Assembly (NCBI GenBank): GCA_023231445.1
Contig: JALNVF010000159.1
Coordinates: 1 to 6,298, forward strand
Length of the DNA stretch: 6,298 nt
Direction: 5' to 3'
From: Treponema sp.
GTDB lineage: Bacteria > Spirochaetota > Spirochaetia > Treponematales > Treponemataceae
The notes below the pieces were generated by a model. It was not told where the DNA came from, did no database searches, and saw nothing but the letters and a program-made list of their open reading frames with translations. The position numbers and the translations under genes were made by a program. This document shows positions 1 to 4,859 of this stretch, in pieces. The stretch's first letter is position 1; every line of letters starts with the position of its first letter.

Positions 1-1
1 C

Positions 2-436
2 GCCGTATTCAAATGGTATGCATGGTATCTCATCGCATGGTACGAACAGAAACAGGCATACTGCATGTTCAAGCTTGTCCGGATGCAGAATATACGCATG
101 ACTCATTCTCCCATAACAAAAAAGCACGATGCAGAAAAAGTACGAAGGGAACTCGACGAACAGAAGGATACGCGACGGTACATTACAGTAAAACTGCACG
201 TGGATAAATCACTTAAAATAAAATGTCTTGAATATATGCACGGAACTATTACAAAAGAATTCCCCGACGGTAGTTTTCTTCTGACTACCCGGTTTCCGCA
301 GGAAGAATATTACTGGTACAGCACGCTGCTCGGATTCGGAACAAAAGTCCGCGTGCTTGAGCCGCCGGAACTTATTGAACGGATACGGAACGACTGCACG
401 GCACTGGTGGAGATGTATAAAAACAGGAATGATTGA
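2..436 (+). CDS. WYL-domain transcriptional regulator, C-terminal part (5' end outside window)
   Basis: The reading frame is open from base 2, so the gene starts upstream and the N-terminal helix-turn-helix is not visible. The 144 visible residues begin inside the WYL domain: W-Y-A-W-Y-L at residues 5-10, then F-K-L-V-R-M at 23-28. A WCX-type C-terminal extension follows, with an ITVKLHVDKSL strand near residue 55, H-G-T-I-T, F-L-L-T-T-R-F, and a closing L-L-G-F-G-x-K-V-R-V-L-E-P-P-E-L segment before a terminal helix. Proteins of this type are cytoplasmic DNA-binding regulators whose WYL domain senses a ligand, often a nucleic acid or nucleotide-like molecule. Residue 21 is Cys where related proteins usually have an Arg before the F-x-L motif, which may alter ligand binding. 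The gene is codirectional with the GNAT, DJ-1 and GyrI-like genes and is a likely local regulator of them. The family call is secure; the target and ligand are inferred. Confidence 0.88.
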   Translation, partial: AVFKWYAWYLIAWYEQKQAYCMFKLVRMQNIRMTHSPITKKHDAEKVRRELDEQKDTRRYITVKLHVDKSLKIKCLEYMHGTITKEFPDGSFLLTTRFPQEEYYWYSTLLGFGTKVRVLEPPELIERIRNDCTALVEMYKNRND

Positions 437-440
437 ACGG

Positions 441-466
441 ATGTACGACATACTGCTGTCGTACAT
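441..466. promoter_or_regulatory. Perfect 10-bp inverted repeat after the WYL gene (possible operator or hairpin)
   Basis: ATGTACGACA (441-450) and TGTCGTACAT (457-466) are perfect reverse complements separated by six bases. The repeat begins four bases after the WYL stop codon. No T-run follows, so it is not a standard intrinsic terminator. Its position just before a TATACT -10-like hexamer (474-479) and 36 bases before the GNAT start suits an operator for a dimeric regulator, possibly the adjacent WYL protein. In RNA it would form a stable hairpin that could instead protect or process the transcript. Confidence 0.6.
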
Positions 467-473
467 TGTACGG

Positions 474-479
474 TATACT
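474..479 (+). promoter_or_regulatory. Candidate -10 element for the GNAT gene
   Basis: TATACT matches five of six bases of the sigma-70 -10 consensus and lies 22 bases before the GNAT start codon, leaving room for the SD in the leader. No good -35 hexamer is present at 16-18 bases; that position falls inside the loop of the 441-466 inverted repeat. This is a weak prediction. Confidence 0.3.
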
Positions 480-501
480 CGGTACTCAGAGTGAGGTGCA
501 T

Positions 502-1074
502 ATGAAAGACGTATATACAGAATGCCCTGTTTTTGTAAACGACACGTTCAGGCTCAGGCTTGTACAGGAAACAGATGCGGAAGAGTTACTTTCCGTGTAT
601 TCCGACACGCGTGCAGTCCCGCTGTTCAACAGCGACAACTGCAACGGAGATGATTTTTACTACAGGACATTAGAACGGATGAAACAGGCTGTCGCATTCT
701 GGGAAGAGGCCTACCGCAGCAGATGGTTCGTACGGTGGATAATCACGGACAAAACAACAGGAAAGGCAGCCGGAACGATTGAATTATTCCACCGCGACAG
801 CGGTGACTTTTTTACGGACTGCGGTCTGCTCCGGCTTGATCTGGGCAGCAGGTTCGAAACACAGGAAATAATCACCGGAATTCTGCAGCTTATACTGACA
901 CCGGCATACGAATTGTTCGGCTGCAGCATGATAGCGACAAAAGCAGTTCCGGCAGCTGAAAAACGGCGTCAGGCTCTTGAACAGGCAGGATTCTGTCTGT
1001 CGGAACAGCCTTTGAAGGGACACGACGGAACGGAATACAACAGTTATTATTACCTCTCAAAGGAGCGTGTATGA
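502..1074 (+). CDS. GNAT-family N-acetyltransferase
   Basis: This 190-residue cytoplasmic protein should transfer an acetyl group from acetyl-CoA to an amine; the substrate is unknown. The N-terminus has the usual beta1-alpha1 pattern (F-R-L-R-L-V-Q-E-T-D-A-E-E-L, about 16-29). A central W-I-I-T-D-K-T-T-G-K-A-A-G-T-I-E hairpin (79-94) and a C-terminal A-A-E-K-R-R-Q-A-L-E-Q-A-G-F stretch (151-164) resemble RimJ/RimL-like acetyltransferases. The acetyl-CoA loop at about 117-127 (S-R-F-E-T-Q-E-I-I-T-G) lacks a clear Q/R-x-x-G-x-G/A motif. The start at 502 is preferred because GAGGTG lies at 493-498; an in-frame TTG at 433 would add 23 residues overlapping the inverted repeat and has no family-like sequence. 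The stop overlaps the start of the DJ-1 gene, implying translational coupling. Confidence 0.8.
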   Translation: MKDVYTECPVFVNDTFRLRLVQETDAEELLSVYSDTRAVPLFNSDNCNGDDFYYRTLERMKQAVAFWEEAYRSRWFVRWIITDKTTGKAAGTIELFHRDSGDFFTDCGLLRLDLGSRFETQEIITGILQLILTPAYELFGCSMIATKAVPAAEKRRQALEQAGFCLSEQPLKGHDGTEYNSYYYLSKERV

Positions 1075-1700
1075 CCGTCTTTTTATACGTAACTGATACG
1101 CTGGCAGACTGGGAAATCGCATTTCTGACTGCCGAACTGTATTCAAAACGGTTCTTTGCCGACAAAAAAACAGACTGCAAAATCGTAAAGACAGGAATAA
1201 CTGATAAACCGGTAACAACGATGGGCGGCATGAAAATCATTCCCGACTGTACGGTTGATGATATCGTACTGAACGACAACGACATACTTGTCCTACCAGG
1301 AGCCGATACATGGTTTTCTCCCGTACACGACCGTATTCTTGAAACTGCAGCTGTACGGATACAGGCAGGACTGCCCGTCGCAGCTATATGCGGAGCAACG
1401 GCGGGACTTGCACGGACAGGTGCGCTGAACGGCAGAAAGCATACAAGCAACGACGTTTTATTTTTAAAACAGGCAGTTCCGTCGTATACCGGTGAAACAC
1501 TGTACGTACAGGCACCGGCAGTTTCTGACAGAAACCTCGTAACCGCATCGGGACAGGCACCCATCCAGTTTGCGTATGAAATACTCAAACTCCTGCACGT
1601 CTTCCGTCCCGACACACTTGAAGCGTGGAAAAACCTGTATCTTACGAACGAACCGGCATATTTTTACGAGCTCATGCAGTCACTTTCTGCGCAGCAGTAA
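1071..1700 (+). CDS. DJ-1/PfpI family (class I glutamine amidotransferase-like) protein
   Basis: The 209-residue protein has a full DJ-1/PfpI alpha/beta fold signature. The conserved early Glu is in A-D-W-E (E15). The strand D-I-L-V-L-P-G-A-D precedes a nucleophile elbow A-A-I-C-G-A-T with Cys107. G-R-K-H-T-S-N (121-127) and T-A-S-G-Q-A-P-I-Q-F-A-Y-E-I-L (158-172) are typical of the YdeA/YoaZ-like branch. Members are cytoplasmic and include proteases, chaperones, glyoxalases and amidohydrolase-like enzymes, so the reaction cannot be named. AAAGGAG at 1059-1065 sits five bases before the ATG, and that ATG overlaps the GNAT TGA, so the two are almost certainly cotranscribed. Reactive-carbonyl or thiol stress would fit the family and the neighbours, but this is inference. 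Confidence 0.87.
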   Translation: MTVFLYVTDTLADWEIAFLTAELYSKRFFADKKTDCKIVKTGITDKPVTTMGGMKIIPDCTVDDIVLNDNDILVLPGADTWFSPVHDRILETAAVRIQAGLPVAAICGATAGLARTGALNGRKHTSNDVLFLKQAVPSYTGETLYVQAPAVSDRNLVTASGQAPIQFAYEILKLLHVFRPDTLEAWKNLYLTNEPAYFYELMQSLSAQQ

Positions 1701-1710
1701 GAAGTATGTA

Positions 1711-1728
1711 CCGCTGACGCGGAGTTTT
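1711..1728 (+). terminator. Weak hairpin with short T-run after the DJ-1 gene
   Basis: CCGC (1711-1714) and GCGG (1719-1722) can form a 4-bp GC stem around a TGAC tetraloop, followed by AG and TTTT. The stem and T-run are both short, so at most it would cause partial termination before the GyrI-like gene. A TATACT hexamer overlapping the T-run (1728-1733) is too close to the next start codon to be a convincing promoter. Confidence 0.2.
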
Positions 1729-1735
1729 ATACTAT

Positions 1736-1742
1736 AAGGAGG
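1736..1742 (+). promoter_or_regulatory. Strong SD of the GyrI-like gene
   Basis: AAGGAGG is the best SD match in the window and is four bases from the ATG at 1747. It fixes the start of the GyrI-like protein and suggests efficient translation. Confidence 0.75.
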
Positions 1743-1746
1743 TTAT

Positions 1747-2397
1747 ATGTCAGACACATTTGATTTTAAGAAGGAATACAGGGACTTGTATCTGCCGCCG
1801 AAAAAGCCGGTCATCATAGACATACCGGAAATAACCTGCATTGCCGTCGACGGCAGCGGCAACCCGAACACGTCGGCCGCATACAAAAACGCGATGGAGG
1901 TTCTGTACGGACTCTCATATTCAATAAAGATGAGTAAAATGAACGGTACACAGCCTGACGGTTATTTCGAATACGTCGTACCGCCGCTTGAAGGATTCTG
2001 GTCGCTCGACGACGGCGGATTCGACTACGACGGCCGCAGGGTTACCGATAAGGATAAATTCGTGTGGACAAGCTGTATCCGCCAGCCTGAGTTCGTTACG
2101 GAAGAGGTGTTCGAACGTGCAAAGGCAGTACTTACAAAAAAGAAACCGGACATTGACCTGTCGACGACGAAACTCATGACGTTTACGGAAGGCTTGTGCG
2201 TACAGACTATGCACACCGGTCCCTATGACACGGAACCGGAAGATGTAAAGCGCATGGATGAGTTTGCTGCGGCAAACGGATACAGTCCGGACTTCACTGA
2301 AGGCCGGCGCCATCATGAAATATACCTCGGCGATCCGCGCAAAACTGCACCGGAAAAACTCCGGACAGTCATACGGCATCCGGTCAGGACAGTATAA
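1747..2397 (+). CDS. GyrI-like small-molecule-binding domain protein (COG4832 type)
   Basis: This 216-residue cytoplasmic protein matches the stand-alone GyrI-like family typified by SAV2435 and Lin2189. Visible hallmarks in order are Y-V-V-P-P-L-E-G-F-W (76-85), K-F-V-W-T-S-C-I-R-Q-P (104-114), a K-K-K-P segment (131-134), E-G-L-C-V-Q-T-M-H-T-G-P-Y (148-160), and H-H-E-I-Y-L-G-D-P-R-K (189-199) with a terminal E-K-L-R-T-V-I-R-H-P-V. Conserved aromatic residues and Glu191 would line the central ligand cavity. Some family members have been reported to hydrolyse cyclopropanoid DNA-alkylating compounds, and related domains bind drugs in MerR/AraC regulators. No DNA-binding domain is fused here. 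The length is full. It probably belongs to the WYL-GNAT-DJ-1 cluster and may sequester or degrade a toxic small molecule; the true substrate is unknown. Confidence 0.9.
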   Translation: MSDTFDFKKEYRDLYLPPKKPVIIDIPEITCIAVDGSGNPNTSAAYKNAMEVLYGLSYSIKMSKMNGTQPDGYFEYVVPPLEGFWSLDDGGFDYDGRRVTDKDKFVWTSCIRQPEFVTEEVFERAKAVLTKKKPDIDLSTTKLMTFTEGLCVQTMHTGPYDTEPEDVKRMDEFAAANGYSPDFTEGRRHHEIYLGDPRKTAPEKLRTVIRHPVRTV

Positions 2398-2412
2398 CCG
2401 CAATTTGAACAA

Positions 2413-2447
2413 ACTCCGGCAATAGAGTATGATGGCTTTACCGGAGT
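2413..2447 (+). promoter_or_regulatory. Inverted repeat that sequesters the SD of the CPBP gene
   Basis: ACTCCGG (2413-2419) and CCGGAGT (2441-2447) are perfect 7-bp complements separated by 21 bases. The right arm contains GGAG, the only SD for the ATG at 2453, so pairing in the mRNA would hide the ribosome-binding site. No T-run follows, so a terminator is unlikely. It could limit translation of the membrane protein or respond to temperature, a ligand or a protein; no known riboswitch class is recognisable. Confidence 0.5.
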
Positions 2448-2452
2448 AATAC

Positions 2453-3208
2453 ATGGAAATCAACAAAAAATATCCGCTGGTAAAACTGGGTGGTACTGTC
2501 ATTATTTCTGCAGCGTCATTGATTGTCTCATATTTGCTGTCATCCCGTATAATGCTGCGTCTCGTACCGGCGGTTTCCGGATTTGCATGCCCTGTAGGTG
2601 GTTTTCTTTACATGTGGTTCACTCTTACCTGCCTGTTTCTGCTCGGATGCAAAACAGGTATAACACCGGAGCAAAGCGGTCTTATCCCGGTAAAAATATC
2701 CGTTCTCTGGATTATTTCTGCCGTCGTTATACCGGCTGTCGTATTCGCAGGACTTACATCCTCCGTGAATATCTCCTTCAACAGCAATTTCTATAATATA
2801 ATGTATACTGTTTTTTTTGCCGGGATGGGTACGGCGGCGGCGGAAGAAGGCGTTTACCGGGGAATGATGAAAACGGCAGTGGAACGCCGATGGGGAAAAC
2901 CAGCTGCTTACATTATTCCGGCTCTTGTTCAGGCTGCACTGTTTATCATTCTTCAGAAACCGGGATTCGTTTATTCCTGTACTGCGGTATGCTTCTTTCT
3001 GGCACAGGGAATGCTTCTGTCTCTTATAGTCGACAAAACCGGAAGTATCTGGAATGCAGCAGCCGTACACGCTGTATGGAATATACTGTTTGCAGGAACA
3101 CTCATACGAATACCGGCGCAGAACACGAAAGTTCTGCTTTGGTCGACTGCTGCATTCGCAACGGCGGCGGTACTTACCGCAGTGTACAATCCGGCAGAAA
3201 AAAAATAA
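2453..3208 (+). CDS. CPBP-family (Rce1-like) intramembrane metalloprotease homologue, motif 2 altered
   Basis: The 251-residue protein has about seven to eight hydrophobic segments (roughly 12-34, 43-66, 83-102, 115-130, 152-168, 174-194, 200-218, 227-246) and belongs in the cytoplasmic membrane. Motif 1 is A-E-E-G-V-Y-R-G with Glu131, Glu132 and Arg136. Motif 3 is H-A-V-W-N with His206 and Asn210. Motif 2, normally F-x-x-x-H, reads F-I-I-L-Q, so the expected His is Gln168. In Rce1-type enzymes that His is part of the active site, so activity may be lost or changed. CPBP proteins cleave prenylated or membrane substrates, and in bacteria are linked to bacteriocin maturation and immunity. The GGAG SD at 2443-2446 fits the 2453 start but lies inside an inverted repeat. 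The gene is 11 bases upstream of an exported-protein gene, and the two are probably cotranscribed. Confidence 0.82.
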   Translation: MEINKKYPLVKLGGTVIISAASLIVSYLLSSRIMLRLVPAVSGFACPVGGFLYMWFTLTCLFLLGCKTGITPEQSGLIPVKISVLWIISAVVIPAVVFAGLTSSVNISFNSNFYNIMYTVFFAGMGTAAAEEGVYRGMMKTAVERRWGKPAAYIIPALVQAALFIILQKPGFVYSCTAVCFFLAQGMLLSLIVDKTGSIWNAAAVHAVWNILFAGTLIRIPAQNTKVLLWSTAAFATAAVLTAVYNPAEKK

Positions 3209-3219
3209 GGAAAATACGA

Positions 3220-3882
3220 ATGTCATATAATTTATCAGAAATATCCGGCTGCATAAAGACGGAAAGCCACTCCGTCATCCCTTCTGCTCTGTACCACCGG
3301 TGTAAAGTACCGGTAAGGCTCTTCCGGGTATCTGGATTCGCGGTGGTTTTAATTTCCTGCACTAGTTTTATGTATGCACAGAAAAACGAAACGAATACGA
3401 CCGGTTTTAACAACGGTTTTTCGTTCGGCAGCATATGGCGCGTAGATAACAGCCGTAACGGAGGTTCTGCAGAATTTGGATTTCCGGTTCATTCCGGAAA
3501 AACTTTCGTTCGTGACTATGCAACGCTAAACGGTGCCGGCGGCAAAGCGGAAGGTACGTATTTCGGAGAGGCAAGTATCGGAAACAAAGTCCAGATCGGA
3601 AACTTCATACGCTGTGCCGGATTCGCTGTAATACCATACTTTTTTATAAATGCTGAATTCGGCCTGGAAGGATTTATAAAAAAGAACACATTTAATAAAG
3701 CTCTTCTCGCCGATTTTAACGGCGGCGGCGGATTCGAATTCCGTTTTACCAGTCAGAACTCATTTTTCATCGAATACGGAGGAGGATATTTTTTTCCGAT
3801 CGGAACAGACAGAACAGAGCTTCCTGCTGATTCCTCCGCAGGATATGCACTGCTTGCCATCGGTACGCGCTTATATCTTTAA
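3220..3882 (+). CDS. Exported beta-rich protein, possible lipoprotein or outer-membrane protein, function unknown
   Basis: I do not recognise a named family. The 220-residue product has a hydrophobic segment at about 38-50 (S-G-F-A-V-V-L-I-S-C-T-S-F) preceded by Lys and Arg residues, consistent with an export signal. L-I-S-C fits a lipobox with Cys47 lipidated; cleavage after M-Y-A (residue 53) by signal peptidase I is the alternative. The unusually long 35-residue N-region is polar. The mature part is rich in Gly and alternating aromatic residues (for example F-G-F-P-V, S-F-F-I-E-Y-G-G-G-Y-F-F, and a final I-G-T-R-L-Y-L strand), resembling spirochaete outer-membrane beta-barrel proteins. The start at 3220 has AAGG nine bases upstream. 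A longer in-frame version from 2890 would overlap the CPBP gene and is rejected. The tight spacing suggests cotranscription with the protease homologue. Confidence 0.65.
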   Translation: MSYNLSEISGCIKTESHSVIPSALYHRCKVPVRLFRVSGFAVVLISCTSFMYAQKNETNTTGFNNGFSFGSIWRVDNSRNGGSAEFGFPVHSGKTFVRDYATLNGAGGKAEGTYFGEASIGNKVQIGNFIRCAGFAVIPYFFINAEFGLEGFIKKNTFNKALLADFNGGGGFEFRFTSQNSFFIEYGGGYFFPIGTDRTELPADSSAGYALLAIGTRLYL

Positions 3883-3969
3883 CTGTTTTATGAAAAAAAT
3901 TCCGTCTGTTCCGCAGTTATACCGGTCGATTATTTCGAAACACGGGCGCATAAAACATCGAATATCCCG

Positions 3970-4731
3970 TCACTGTCCGCCGACCATAACACCGATATTC
4001 CCGTGCAGATACAATCGCAGTAATCCGACGAGGAACAGGTGCAGCGGATAATAGAGATAGAAAAACCACTTCATCCAGTTTCCTCTGCCTTTTTCCCCGT
4101 TGTACCGGTACAGTAACGGAAGCGCAAGAACGACGCACATCTGCAGCAGCCCGTACCGCACGTTTATAAAAATCATGTAGACTATTGCATACAGCGCCGC
4201 ATAGAAAATGAGGTTTATACTCTGTTTTCTGAAATTTCCCCTATGTGCGGCAAAACCAACAATAAACATAATGGCAATACTGCTCCAGTCCGACGGGAAT
4301 GCAATAATGCAGATGAGTACAGTAGCGGCCGTTTTCTTCCACTGCTTCAGCGTACTGTCCTGAATAACCAGCGTAACAAGTCCCCATGCAAGCGCCCACA
4401 TAATACTTGTCTGGTTGAATATGCCGGTTTTAAAAGGAATGAACGGAATACCGAACGCAAAATTATAGGCAAAGTGTGATACCAGTGCAAACAAAAAAAG
4501 TCTGACGGCATATTTTTTGACATCATGCGTATAATGATATCCTTCCGCTATAAAAAAGCACATAATCGGCGCAGTAAGACGACCGACGGCATGCAGCAGA
4601 TAAACGAACACCGGCAGATTATAACCGGGCCAGACAACACAAAGGATGTGATCAAGTGTCATCGCAAAAATAGCTATAAGCTTAAGCTGATTTCTGTTGA
4701 TTCCTGATTTATGCAGTGTAATTTCTTCCAT
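3970..4731 (-). CDS. TraX-family integral membrane protein (acyltransferase-like)
   Basis: The 253-residue product has about eight membrane segments and matches the TraX family, named for the F-plasmid protein that N-acetylates pilin. Family motifs are L-K-L-I-A-I-F-A-M-T-L-D-H-I (16-29, Asp27 and His28), G-R-L-T-A-P-I-M-C-F-F-I-A-E-G-Y (50-65, Arg51 and Glu63), a Y-A-V-R-L-F-L-F-A-L-V-S-H-F helix with Arg77 and His86, N-Q-T-S at 106-109, and F-Y-L-Y-Y-P-L-H-L (224-232) near the C-terminus. The length is normal. No conjugation genes are present, so it probably acts on another substrate, perhaps a surface protein or glycan. The ATG at 4731 is the only plausible start, since the next Met lies inside the first membrane helix. 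No SD precedes it; a TATAAT hexamer nearby suggests a near-leaderless transcript. It is convergent with the exported-protein gene. Confidence 0.88.
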   Translation of the reverse strand: MEEITLHKSGINRNQLKLIAIFAMTLDHILCVVWPGYNLPVFVYLLHAVGRLTAPIMCFFIAEGYHYTHDVKKYAVRLFLFALVSHFAYNFAFGIPFIPFKTGIFNQTSIMWALAWGLVTLVIQDSTLKQWKKTAATVLICIIAFPSDWSSIAIMFIVGFAAHRGNFRKQSINLIFYAALYAIVYMIFINVRYGLLQMCVVLALPLLYRYNGEKGRGNWMKWFFYLYYPLHLFLVGLLRLYLHGNIGVMVGGQ

Positions 4732-4740
4732 AATTAGTTG

Positions 4741-4746
4741 ATTATA
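4741..4746 (-). promoter_or_regulatory. Candidate -10 element (TATAAT) for the TraX gene
   Basis: On the minus strand the sequence is a perfect TATAAT hexamer ending nine bases before the TraX start codon. Transcription would begin about two to four bases before the ATG. No good -35 hexamer lies at 16-18 bases; that position reads CTGGAT. The lack of an SD supports a leaderless or near-leaderless mRNA. Confidence 0.5.
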
Positions 4747-4754
4747 CAGATATA

Positions 4755-4779
4755 TCCATTCAAATCCAGCTCAAATGGA
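4755..4779. repeat. Short repeats in the divergent TraX/phosphatase spacer
   Basis: TCAAAT occurs at 4760-4765 and again at 4771-4776, 11 bases apart, or about one helical turn. TCCATT (4755-4760) and AATGGA (4774-4779) form a 6-bp inverted repeat around them. The element lies just upstream of the TATAAT box of the TraX gene and could be a regulator site, but six-base matches in AT-rich DNA may be chance. Confidence 0.25.
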
Positions 4780-4844
4780 ATAAAATCGTACAGTACGGGA
4801 ACAAAGTATGCTTGATTTTTCCGCGGTTCAGACATAGAAATAAA

Positions 4845-4850
4845 GAGGTG
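4845..4850 (+). promoter_or_regulatory. SD of the histidine phosphatase gene, spaced by an A8 run
   Basis: GAGGTG is a strong SD nine bases before the ATG at 4860. It decides the start in favour of 4860 over a TTG at 4812. The spacer ends in A8 (4853-4860), whose last A is the first base of the start codon. Confidence 0.7.
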
Positions 4851-4859
4851 GTAAAAAAA

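Noticed and set aside
433..501. TTG start adding 23 residues to the GNAT protein
   Set aside because: The extension translates the inverted repeat, contains no family-like sequence, and the ATG at 502 has an SD.
890..1615. 241-codon antisense frame opposite the GNAT and DJ-1 genes
   Set aside because: The residue composition is atypical (rich in Ser, Cys and Arg), it shows no family motif, and the opposite strand carries clear motifs.
1921..2502. 193-codon antisense frame opposite the GyrI-like gene
   Set aside because: It is a shadow of a strongly conserved gene with no recognisable domain.
2811..2818. T8 run in the CPBP gene as a phase-variation switch
   Set aside because: Eight T bases are common in DNA of this composition, the frame is intact, and treponemal phase variation usually uses poly-G.
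2890..3219. In-frame upstream extension of the exported protein inside the CPBP gene
   Set aside because: It lies in another frame of a well-supported CPBP gene, has Ser/Cys-rich low-complexity residues, and an SD-preceded ATG at 3220 explains the gene better.
2540..3226. 228-codon antisense frame opposite the CPBP gene
   Set aside because: It is very rich in Cys, Arg and Ser with no domain pattern, and the sense strand has CPBP motifs and membrane helices.
3880..3919. TAACTG/CAGTTA inverted repeat at the end of the exported-protein gene
   Set aside because: It is a 6-bp AT-rich stem with a 28-base loop, too weak to be called a terminator.
3942..3970. Inverted repeat ACGGG/CCCGT as a terminator between the convergent genes
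   Set aside because: The stem is only 5 bp with a 19-base loop and no proper T-run on either side.
4812..4859. TTG start adding 16 residues to the histidine phosphatase
   Set aside because: The family begins with a short strand right before R-H, matching the ATG at 4860, which has a strong SD.
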